Positions 52,353 to 59,724 of a DNA stretch of 64,000 nucleotides are shown here, in pieces. A program made the position numbers and the translations under genes. Within the stretch, counting starts at the first letter, position 1; every line of letters begins with the position of its first letter. Below the pieces are notes generated by a model. The model was not told the DNA's origin. It did no database searches and saw only the letters and a list, made by a program, of their open reading frames with translations. The DNA is from an uncultured Duncaniella sp. (GTDB lineage Bacteria > Bacteroidota > Bacteroidia > Bacteroidales > Muribaculaceae), in NCBI GenBank assembly GCA_910577255.1, contig CAJTMH010000002.1, positions 558,001 to 622,000 of the forward strand, in the 5' to 3' direction.

Positions 52353-52396
52353 AATAACACAGGCGCGACACTTATGGTCACGCCTGTGTTATTTAA
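52353..52396 (+). terminator. Terminator after yaaA
   Basis: AATAACACAGGCG (52353-52365) with its complement at 52381-52393, a 15-nt loop and T-rich end on both strands. It can serve yaaA and the convergent tRNA-Pro. Confidence 0.85.
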
Positions 52397-52437
52397 TGTC
52401 ATATTCTAATCAGCCATTAACTAAGCAGTTTTGACTG

Positions 52438-52515
52438 TGGTCGGGGTGAAAGGATTCGAACCTTCGACCCCCTGCTCCCAAAGCAGGTGCGCTAACCGGA
52501 CTGCGCTACGCCCCG
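52438..52515 (-). tRNA. tRNA-Pro (TGG)
   Basis: Read on the minus strand: anticodon stem CCTGC / GCAGG around TTTGGGA, so the anticodon is TGG. D-arm and T-arm are present, and CCA is encoded (52440-52438). The acceptor stem has a C6-A67 mismatch between otherwise normal pairs, and the T-stem has a G-T pair. Its promoter lies at 52540-52570. Confidence 0.93.
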
Positions 52516-52539
52516 AAACGAAATCAGTGATTTCGAGTG

Positions 52540-52570
52540 CAAAGGTAGGGAGTTTTTTTCAGTTATGCAA
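52540..52570 (-). promoter_or_regulatory. Promoter of tRNA-Pro
   Basis: On the minus strand TTG (52570-52568) and TACCTTTG (52547-52540), spacer 20 bp, 24 bp from the mature 5' end. Confidence 0.75.
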
Positions 52571-52612
52571 GTTATAAGGCTGTTAATTGCTCGGAAGGCT
52601 CAAATTAGAGGG

Positions 52613-53557
52613 TCACACAACATTTACGGGCGCCCCTTTGACATAGGCCCCCACATTAGACATGGCTATGTCGAGCAACCGACGGCGAGCCTGGGTGGAC
52701 TGCCATGCTATGTGAGGCGTGATATATGCGCCCGGGCACCCCACAAGCGGGGAGCCTGAACGAGGCGGCTCCTCACAAAGCACATCCACGGCAGCGGCGG
52801 CTATGCGACCCAATCTGAGCGCCGCCGCGAGCGCATCCTCGTCAATCAACGGACCGCGCGAGGTGTTGATCAATATGGCTGTGGGCTTCATCAGCGCCAA
52901 CGTGCGGGCATTTATAAGCCCTTTGGTGGCAGGAGTGAGCGCCGTGTTGAGCGACACCACATCAGAGCGACGGAAAAGCTCGTCGGCTTCCACTCGCTCC
53001 ACACCTTCGGGCAGACTTCTGGCCGAGGTGGTTATCACCTTCATTCCGAAAGCCATGGCTATGCGGGCCACACGGCTCCCGATGTTTCCCATACCTATCA
53101 CCCCCATGGTCTGCCCCGCAAGCTCGTCGAACGGCTTGAGGCGATAGCTGAAATCATCGCAATTACCCCAATCGCCACGGCTCACGCTCTCGGCATAGGA
53201 GTGGATGTCATTAACCACATTGAGCAGGAGCGCAAACACGAGCTGGGCCACAGAGTCGGTGGAATAGGCGGGAACGTTGGTCACTATGATGCCCCTTTGG
53301 CGGGCGGCCTCAATGTCCACATTGTTGTATCCGGTGGCCAGGACACCTATATATTTAAGTTTGGGCAGTTCAGCGAGCACATCAGCCGTCATGAGCACCT
53401 TATTGGTCAGCACACATGTGGCATCTGCCGCGCGCTCCACCACCTTGTCAGGTGCGGTGCGGTCATAGACGGTCACTTCGCCGAGCTTGTCAAGGGCTTC
53501 CCACGACAGGTCTCCGCTGTTGGCCACATAGCCGTCAAGTATAACGATTTTTTCCAT
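52613..53557 (-). CDS. D-2-hydroxyacid dehydrogenase
   Basis: 314 residues. NAD-binding motif MGVIGMGNIGSRVARIA near residues 148-164. The substrate Arg is in LINTSRGPLIDEDALAAAL near 232, the Glu is in DVLCEEPPRSG near 260, and the catalytic His is in YITPHIAWQS near 283. The order and length fit the glycerate / hydroxypyruvate reductase branch rather than D-lactate dehydrogenase. It is cytosolic and reduces 2-keto acids. It lies 50 bp after lutC on the same strand and may belong to the lut transcript, where a keto/hydroxy acid enzyme would fit. Substrate not provable here. Confidence 0.9.
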   Translation of the reverse strand: MEKIVILDGYVANSGDLSWEALDKLGEVTVYDRTAPDKVVERAADATCVLTNKVLMTADVLAELPKLKYIGVLATGYNNVDIEAARQRGIIVTNVPAYSTDSVAQLVFALLLNVVNDIHSYAESVSRGDWGNCDDFSYRLKPFDELAGQTMGVIGMGNIGSRVARIAMAFGMKVITTSARSLPEGVERVEADELFRRSDVVSLNTALTPATKGLINARTLALMKPTAILINTSRGPLIDEDALAAALRLGRIAAAAVDVLCEEPPRSGSPLVGCPGAYITPHIAWQSTQARRRLLDIAMSNVGAYVKGAPVNVV

Positions 53558-53607
53558 GATTCAAGAGAGTGTAAAGTGTGATTTAAACAACTCTCCAAAA
53601 TTACGAA

Positions 53608-54213
53608 TTATTTGTCATACAGCAACACCGTAAGCGAGATTTCACCCTGGGCTCCGGTGATGTGGACTGCCTCGATATCGGCCGTAGCCGACGGACCGGT
53701 GAAAAACGACCCATAGGCAGCCTTACGGATATCCAACTGGCTATAGGCAGTGTGTATGCCATCGACCACCTTCCGGCTGTCGAGCAACAGATAGAGATCG
53801 GTGGAGAACAACGCGCAAGCCGCTCCACCGAGCGACTCGTCAGTCACCCATACCGAACCGGTCTCACCTACCCCCATAAGCCCTTGGGCCACACACACAT
53901 CTATGACATGGGCCGCGTGAGGGTCGGCCACACTCTCGGGCTGTAGGTTGCCGTTGAAATCACTTATGGCTGAATAGACCACCCGCCCTTTAAGGTCGAT
54001 ATTCTCCAAAAGCCAGGCCAGAGCCTGTGCCCTTGACCCGAACCTTACCGCCTTGCCGTCAAACCCCTCCAGCCGAGCTATGAAATTCTCCACCGGATCA
54101 CCCGGAATGCTATACAACGGCACATCAGGCAGCTCCACCGGGGTCTGTTTCGAGCTTCTGATACGCGAGAAAATGCGCTCGCGTGAAAATTTCTCGGATA
54201 TTACTTTTGACAT
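53608..54213 (-). CDS. lutC: Lactate utilisation protein C
   Basis: 201 residues. LUD domain protein with FSRERIFSRIRSS at the start, AQALAWLLENIDLKGRVVYSA, and the C-terminal motif FFTGPSATADIEA near residue 175. LutC is the smaller LUD subunit of the LutABC complex that oxidises L-lactate to pyruvate and passes electrons on. The gene is 2 bp after lutB, so translation is probably coupled. It is the last of the three lut genes. Confidence 0.92.
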   Translation of the reverse strand: MSKVISEKFSRERIFSRIRSSKQTPVELPDVPLYSIPGDPVENFIARLEGFDGKAVRFGSRAQALAWLLENIDLKGRVVYSAISDFNGNLQPESVADPHAAHVIDVCVAQGLMGVGETGSVWVTDESLGGAACALFSTDLYLLLDSRKVVDGIHTAYSQLDIRKAAYGSFFTGPSATADIEAVHITGAQGEISLTVLLYDK

Positions 54214-54215
54214 GG

Positions 54216-55622
54216 TCAGTCGGGTGTTTGAGAGTTAGAATCAGGTTTCCGGGCCTCTTTACGCTTCCGCGCATAGTACTGGCGGAACGTCTCGGCCGGA
54301 GGCTCGGGATTGGCATGCCACTTAGCCCAAGGATTAAGCCCCGACTTCAACAACCCCTGAGGGAGCGACCTCAAGGCCCACAGGCCAAGTTTCTCAGCCT
54401 TTGACAACGACGAGGCCGAGCGGAGCACAAGCTCCATACCATCCTCCTCAAGCCTATGTATCATCTCATCCTGGCCGGAATTGACTATCGTGTCGCGCCA
54501 ATAGAACACATATTCAGGAATAGGCATCTTGACCGGGCACACGTCGCCGCACGATCCGCAGTGGGTGCACGAGTATGGAAGCCGCGCATAACGGTGCAGG
54601 TCATAGCTCGGCTCGAGGATTATGCCTATAGGCCCCATATAAGGAGCGTCGTAGCTCAACCCCGAGGTGCGCCTGAACACCGGGCAAGTATTCATGCAAG
54701 CCCCGCACCTGATACACTTAAGGACCTCCCAGTAGGGAGCGCACAGACGCTCCGACCGACCATTGTCGACAATCACCAGATGCATCTCCTGCCCCTCACG
54801 CGGACCGTGGTAATGGCTTGTGTACTGCGTGATGTCAAGTCCGAGAGCACTCCGCGAGAGGAGCCTGATGAACAGAGCCAGATCGCTCTGCCGGGGTATC
54901 AGCTTCTCTATCCCCATGCTCGCCACAAAAAGAGGGGGCACGTTGGCGCTTATGTCGGCGTTACCCTCGTTGGTACACACCACTATCCCGCCGGTCTCAG
55001 CAATGCCGAAATTCACACCGTTCATGCCGGCGTCGACCTTGATGTAATTCTTACGCATGTCACGGCGCATCACACTGTTGAGATAAGTCGGGTCATCAAT
55101 ATCGGGATCGCTGCCGAGCTTCTCGGCAAACAGGCGCGCCACATCGCCACGAAGCTTATGGATGGCCGGCATGACGATGTGGGAGGGACGTTGACGGTCA
55201 AGCTGCTGTATGCGCTCGCCGAGGTCGGCCTCGTAGACATCTATACCCCGCTCGTCGAGATATTCGCGCATGCCGCACTCGTCCATCAGCATCGACTTAC
55301 CTTTGGTCACCACCTTCACCCCATGGGTGCGGAAGATCTCATACACTATCCTGTTATGTTCCTCGGCGGTCTCGGCCCAATGCACATGCACACCGTTGGC
55401 CAACAGATTACGCTCAAACATCTCCAGATACTCATCCAGATGCGTGAGCGTGTGTTTCTTTATCTGCGAGGCGAGCTCACGCATCTCCTCCCATTCAGGG
55501 ATATGCGAGGCCACACTGTCGCGACGCATGCGAGCCGCCCACAGACACCTGTCGTGGCTCTGACGATGAGGCGTGTCGGCTATGAACTTCGCCCCGAGTT
55601 TCACTTGATTCACCTGGCTCAT
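54216..55622 (-). CDS. lutB: Lactate utilisation iron-sulfur protein B
   Basis: 468 residues. The LUD domain covers about 60-290 (VKVVTKGKSMLMDECGMREYLDERGIDVYEADLGE, FGIAETGGIVVCTNEGNA). Then two 4Fe-4S motifs occur, CIRCGACMNTCPVF near residue 303 and CTHCGSCGDVCPVKMP near 355. A C-terminal DUF3390-like helical part follows. It is the central electron-transfer subunit of LutABC. Its ATG overlaps the lutA stop by ATGA. A 399-codon antisense frame exists on the other strand and is judged a shadow. Confidence 0.93.
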   Translation of the reverse strand: MSQVNQVKLGAKFIADTPHRQSHDRCLWAARMRRDSVASHIPEWEEMRELASQIKKHTLTHLDEYLEMFERNLLANGVHVHWAETAEEHNRIVYEIFRTHGVKVVTKGKSMLMDECGMREYLDERGIDVYEADLGERIQQLDRQRPSHIVMPAIHKLRGDVARLFAEKLGSDPDIDDPTYLNSVMRRDMRKNYIKVDAGMNGVNFGIAETGGIVVCTNEGNADISANVPPLFVASMGIEKLIPRQSDLALFIRLLSRSALGLDITQYTSHYHGPREGQEMHLVIVDNGRSERLCAPYWEVLKCIRCGACMNTCPVFRRTSGLSYDAPYMGPIGIILEPSYDLHRYARLPYSCTHCGSCGDVCPVKMPIPEYVFYWRDTIVNSGQDEMIHRLEEDGMELVLRSASSLSKAEKLGLWALRSLPQGLLKSGLNPWAKWHANPEPPAETFRQYYARKRKEARKPDSNSQTPD

Positions 55623-56362
55623 ACAGCATCCCCGTTTAAAATTTCAGCAATATAATAAGTCTTGATATCCACCCCGAACTTCCTGGCCACACACTGCTGA
55701 TGGAGCAGACAGGAAAAGTCGGCCGAAGTCACATACTTAAGGCCGTTGCGCTCATAGTCGCTCACCTTGTCAAGCCCCTGCTGGCCCGAGCAGCTGGCAT
55801 CCCACACCGAGAAGGTGCCACCGAAACCGCAGCACTCGTCACGCCTTGTGGCATAAGCCACCTCCAGGCCGTCGACCATCTTCAGGAGGGCCTCAGTCTT
55901 GGAAAAATCGGGAATCATCAATTCGGTGGGACGCGCCTGATGGAGCGACCTCAGCGAGTGGCATCCGTTGTGGAGAGCCACCTTGTGTGGAAACCTGGCC
56001 CACGGCAAACTCTTGACCTGGAGCACATCATGGAGAAAATCCACAATATCGTGAGTGGTCTCGCGGATATGTTTCACTTCGGGAGTCTGCTCCACGGCAT
56101 TAAGATGGTTTCTCACCTGGTCAGTGCAAATCCCCGAAGGAATCACCACATAGTCATAACCCGAGAAGTGCTTCACGAGATTCCTCTCCATGGCACATGC
56201 CTTACGGTCATAACCCATGTCGGTGAGAGGCAACCCGCAACAGGCCACCTGCTCGATATACTCCACGTCAATGTCAAACCGCCTCAGCAGCTCATAGCTC
56301 GAAATGGCGGCCTCGGGAGCCAATGCGTCCACATAGCAAGGGACAAAAAATCCGACTTTCAT
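55619..56362 (-). CDS. lutA: Lactate utilisation protein A, CCG domain
   Basis: 247 residues from ATG 56362 (MKVGFFVPCYVDAL), which fits the family start; the frame stays open upstream to 56473 without similarity. Two Cys-rich CCG motifs are present: EQVACCGLPLTDMGYD near residue 37 and DECCGFGGTFSVWD near 180. Further Cys ligands come from FVPCYVDA and HNGCHSLR. These bind the special iron-sulfur cluster of heterodisulfide-reductase-type proteins. It is the first gene of lutABC. No convincing promoter box was found upstream. Confidence 0.93.
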   Translation of the reverse strand: MKVGFFVPCYVDALAPEAAISSYELLRRFDIDVEYIEQVACCGLPLTDMGYDRKACAMERNLVKHFSGYDYVVIPSGICTDQVRNHLNAVEQTPEVKHIRETTHDIVDFLHDVLQVKSLPWARFPHKVALHNGCHSLRSLHQARPTELMIPDFSKTEALLKMVDGLEVAYATRRDECCGFGGTFSVWDASCSGQQGLDKVSDYERNGLKYVTSADFSCLLHQQCVARKFGVDIKTYYIAEILNGDAV

Positions 56363-56725
56363 CTGTGTCTCGGTTAAATAGTTGAAGCAACGGCCACGTC
56401 TCCCCATCGCTGTCCTTGACACGAGCGGAAACGCAAGCCTTATTATAATTAAATACATCCCGCCGTCCCACATTGTTCATCCCCCCTCCACCCATTATCG
56501 CACACTCCGGGTCTACTCAACGCCACACAATGTCAGCTACAGGACACCTCAAAATCATTTTAATGCACCGGTTTCATAAAAAATGGGGCCTAAATTACCC
56601 ACTCATGCCACAAAATTCACATAAAAATTTCATAGATTGAGGAATATATATTAATTTTGCACCTTGGATAACCTATCATCCCACACCATCAACCCAATCA
56701 GAAATCAAAAAAGAATCACATAACA
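56363..56725. other. Divergent non-coding region between lutA and the TPR gene
   Basis: 363 bp. It must hold the lutABC promoter, but I find no TAnnTTTG box on the minus strand, which may point to an activator-dependent or degenerate promoter. On the plus strand TAATTTTG (56652-56659) faces the TPR gene, with a weak TTTC at 56628-56631. No RNA or coding signal otherwise. Confidence 0.45.
56652..56659 (+). promoter_or_regulatory. -7 box of the TPR gene
   Basis: TAATTTTG, 66 bp upstream of the ATG. The -33 position has only TTTC (56628-56631) at 20 bp. Confidence 0.55.
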
Positions 56726-57409
56726 ATGGCAAATAACAAGCCCCAAGAAGAAACCCGCACCTCAATCGACGAGGTAAACGACACTCTCACCGGCCTCGGC
56801 AGCAAAGTGCAGAACAATCCCGAAATCATCGTATGGTCATGCGCAGGCGTGGCTGTAATCGTAGCCGCCATCCTCATTTACGTCTACGCCATCCGTCAGC
56901 CCGGACAGGAAGCTGCCAATCAGGCTCTCGGCCAGGCCGACATCGAGCTCCTCATGGGCAACGACTCAATAGCGCTCGCAAAATATCAGCAGGTGGCTGC
57001 CAACCACGGCTATGACGCCGGCAACCTCGCCAACCTCAACGCCGCTATCCTCCTCTACAAGGACAAGAAATACGAAGAGGCCATCAAGCACCTCAACTCC
57101 TACTCTTCATCCGAAAACATCATCGGCGCATCAGCCAAGTCACTCGAAGGCGACTGCTATGTGAACCTTAATAAATATCCCGAAGCAATCGAATGCTTCA
57201 AGAAAGCAGTCAAGATCTCCGACAACAATCCCCACTACACTCCCGCATTCCTCCTCAAGGAAGCCACAGTGTACCGCGAGATGAAGGACTACTCAGCTGA
57301 AGCTGCCATCTACGAGCAGATTATGAAGGACTATCCTAACTACGGTTCTGAAATCGGCCTCGATATCCAGAAATACCTCGAACGCGCCAAAGACGCAGCC
57401 GCAAAGTAA
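56726..57409 (+). CDS. Membrane-anchored TPR protein (YfgM-like)
   Basis: 227 residues. A cytosolic N-terminus (1-35), one membrane helix IIVWSCAGVAVIVAAILIYVYAI (about 34-56), and then tetratricopeptide repeats on the outer face (about 60-215) with forms such as NLNAAILLYKDKKYEEAIKHL, KSLEGDCYVNLNKYPEAIECFKKAV and YREMKDYSAEAAIYEQIM. The layout is that of YfgM, an ancillary chaperone of the Sec translocon, and similar Bacteroidetes proteins. It has a strong terminator at 57432. A partner is not visible in this window. Confidence 0.87.
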   Translation: MANNKPQEETRTSIDEVNDTLTGLGSKVQNNPEIIVWSCAGVAVIVAAILIYVYAIRQPGQEAANQALGQADIELLMGNDSIALAKYQQVAANHGYDAGNLANLNAAILLYKDKKYEEAIKHLNSYSSSENIIGASAKSLEGDCYVNLNKYPEAIECFKKAVKISDNNPHYTPAFLLKEATVYREMKDYSAEAAIYEQIMKDYPNYGSEIGLDIQKYLERAKDAAAK

Positions 57410-57431
57410 TCAGGAAATCGATTATCATATC

Positions 57432-57482
57432 ACAGGAGGGAATGACAGGAACATGGTGTTCTCTGCATTCCCTCCTGTTTTT
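57432..57482 (+). terminator. Terminator after the TPR gene
   Basis: ACAGGAGGGAATG (57432-57444) with its perfect complement at 57466-57478 and T5. It separates the TPR gene from the polysaccharide cluster. Confidence 0.9.
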
Positions 57483-57515
57483 ATACAGCAGCTTACCTAA
57501 CTCCCACGCCACGCT

Positions 57516-58544
57516 ATGTCCCAACCGCAAACCTCCATATCCATCATCATACCAGTGTATGGTGTGACCTTGTATGTCGAACGATGCCTGCGCTCAGTCA
57601 TAAATCAGACCTACAAAGGGCCACTGGAATGCATCGTCATTGACGACTGCAGTCCCGACGACAGTATGGACAAAGTCCAAAGGCTTATTGATGATTACAC
57701 CGGCGACATCGAATTCAGAATCATCACCCACGAAAAAAACAAAGGGCTTTCCGAGGCCCGCAACACCGGAATCAGAGCCGCCAAGGGGGAATATCTTTAC
57801 TTTCTTGACAGCGATGACGAAATCTCAATCTACACCATGGAACTCATGGCTGCAAAAGTGGCCGAGCATCCTGGAGTCGATATGGTGATGGCTGATTTCT
57901 ATCTTGCAGTCCCTAATGATGCTAATATAAGATACCATAAAGGGAATTATATACAAGGACTTAAAGCTTGCAAAAAAGCCCTCCTGCGTCCAGGGCTGTT
58001 ACCGGATTACGCTCCCAACAAACTAATTCGCAGGGATTTTATCATCGATAAAAATCTCTTCTTCGAACCTAACCTCCTGCATGAAGACAATCTCTGGAAA
58101 TGGATGTTAGCAAAACATGTAGAGTCAATCGCGTTGATTCACCATTCGCTTTACATATATTATTCAAATCCATTATCTATTGTCAACGCATATAATCCTC
58201 AAAAGTGGAAAGACAGGATTACTATCGCACAGAAAAAAACAGACTCAATTGATTCCATCTGCACAGGCCAGCAGATTCGCCATACGCTCGAATTTATCTT
58301 AAACTTAGACTCGGTCTTGCGTTACGTCTATGCCGGCAAGAAGGAATATCCCGAACAAATAGCCATTCTTAAGGATTTGGTAACCAAACTGAGCAAAAGC
58401 AACCGCAAGGCTATGGATATCCGTTCATGGCTATCAATCCTTTTCCTTAAATTGGAACTTAACCTACCCATAAGCGTCGACAATAAGCTTTATTGGCCCA
58501 TCCATAGAGCTTCAAAAATGTTCGCTGCTTCTCCGAGACCCTGA
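57516..58544 (+). CDS. Glycosyltransferase family 2
   Basis: 342 residues. The GT-A fold opens ISIIIPVYGVTLYVERCLRSVINQTY (residues 8-33). IVIDDCSPDDS near 46 follows, then GLSEARNTGIRAAKGEYLYFLDSDDEIS, with the metal-binding DSDD near residue 98. The C-terminal half has HEDNLWKWMLAKH near 190, the ED motif, and SLYIYYSNPLSIV, all standard for inverting GT2 enzymes of surface polysaccharides. The cytosolic face of the inner membrane is the likely site. It is the first gene of a tight cluster and lies only 34 bp after the TPR terminator region, with no clear promoter box of its own. Confidence 0.92.
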   Translation: MSQPQTSISIIIPVYGVTLYVERCLRSVINQTYKGPLECIVIDDCSPDDSMDKVQRLIDDYTGDIEFRIITHEKNKGLSEARNTGIRAAKGEYLYFLDSDDEISIYTMELMAAKVAEHPGVDMVMADFYLAVPNDANIRYHKGNYIQGLKACKKALLRPGLLPDYAPNKLIRRDFIIDKNLFFEPNLLHEDNLWKWMLAKHVESIALIHHSLYIYYSNPLSIVNAYNPQKWKDRITIAQKKTDSIDSICTGQQIRHTLEFILNLDSVLRYVYAGKKEYPEQIAILKDLVTKLSKSNRKAMDIRSWLSILFLKLELNLPISVDNKLYWPIHRASKMFAASPRP

Positions 58545-58551
58545 CAGATAC

Positions 58552-59724
58552 ATGAAAATCCTCTTTTACATCTATTCACTCGGGCAACGTGGTGGCATGG
58601 AGCATGTCACCATTGCGAAAGCTAATGCCCTGGTGCAACTGCCAGAGTGTGAAGTAGGCATAGCCATTGCCGATTCCAAGGGATTTCCCGAAAATATAAT
58701 ACAACCTCTTTCAACGGACGTAAGAGTTTTCGACCTCAACACTCCATTCTTGGACCATCCGGCTAAATCTCCAATAGGATTTTTAGGCAAGATGAACAGT
58801 CTGCGAAAGAGTCTGCAGCACACCATAGACACCTGGCATCCTGACATCGTGATAAGTACCGGACAAATCGACCGTTACGTCTTCCCCTTCCTGAAGCAGA
58901 CCTCTCCTGAATATGTCAAAATCAGAGAACATCATTTTGCCAGCACTTACAAACTGATTGAGGACATAGCACTAAACGGCAAAGCCGGATGGCTAAGAAG
59001 AATAGCCTACAGGTTTGACAGCCACATTCTGTTCCGGTTCTTTGATTTTAATGCCTTTCTCACCCACGAGGACTATGAGAACAATGCCCCCAAAGGAGAT
59101 GTGAGGTTCGGCTACGTCCATAATCCATCCACCGCTACGTCCAACCACGCCACATCAGCTCCTCGCGACAAAATCATACTTGCAGCCGGAAGAATGACCC
59201 TTCAAAAAGATTTCGCCTCCCTTATCCGGATCTGGGCCAAAGTCCAACATAAAAACGGATGGATCCTTCGTATACTGGGTGAAGGGGAACTTCATGAAGA
59301 GCTTTCAGAATTGGTTGCCACACTCGGACTTGGACAAGAGGTGCAACTACCGGGATTCAGCACTGATGTCGCAGCAGAGATGTCCCGGGCCTCCCTTTTC
59401 GCAGCGACCTCCAAGTGGGAGGGGCTTCCATTGGTCCAGGTCGAAGCCATGGCCTGTGGTTGTCCGGTAATCTCATATCGCACACCTTACGGTCCTGCCG
59501 ATGTCATCCGCAACGGCGTAGACGGAATACTCATCACATTGGGTGATGAGCAGAAATTTGCCGACACACTTCAACACCTGATCAACCATCCCGATGAAAT
59601 AAAAAGAATGTCCTCAAAAGCATCAGAACGAGCAGAACATTTCTCCATCAACCGCATCACCAATATCTGGATGGAAAAATATGAATCATTGCTAAGTCAC
59701 AAACGCAACCCTAAACATAAATGA
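58552..59724 (+). CDS. Glycosyltransferase family 4
   Basis: 390 residues, GT-B fold retaining enzyme. The N-terminal acceptor domain has LFYIYSLGQRGGMEHVTIAKANAL and IVISTGQIDRYVFPFL. The C-terminal donor domain has IILAAGRMTLQKDFASLIRIWAKV near residue 205, LRILGEGELHEELSELV near 240, and the nucleotide-sugar motif WEGLPLVQVEAMACGCPVIS near 288-307 with the E-x7-E pair. It is 7 bp after the GT2 gene and overlaps the next start by ATGA. Sugar specificity unknown. Confidence 0.92.
   Translation: MKILFYIYSLGQRGGMEHVTIAKANALVQLPECEVGIAIADSKGFPENIIQPLSTDVRVFDLNTPFLDHPAKSPIGFLGKMNSLRKSLQHTIDTWHPDIVISTGQIDRYVFPFLKQTSPEYVKIREHHFASTYKLIEDIALNGKAGWLRRIAYRFDSHILFRFFDFNAFLTHEDYENNAPKGDVRFGYVHNPSTATSNHATSAPRDKIILAAGRMTLQKDFASLIRIWAKVQHKNGWILRILGEGELHEELSELVATLGLGQEVQLPGFSTDVAAEMSRASLFAATSKWEGLPLVQVEAMACGCPVISYRTPYGPADVIRNGVDGILITLGDEQKFADTLQHLINHPDEIKRMSSKASERAEHFSINRITNIWMEKYESLLSHKRNPKHK

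Noticed and set aside
54456..55655. 399-codon plus-strand open frame opposite lutB
   Set aside because: It lies antisense to a gene with clear LUD and 4Fe-4S motifs; its own translation has no recognisable domain or start signal. Long antisense frames are common in GC-biased third-position DNA.
55700..56377. 225-codon plus-strand frame opposite lutA
   Set aside because: lutA carries both CCG motifs; the opposite frame shows no family feature.
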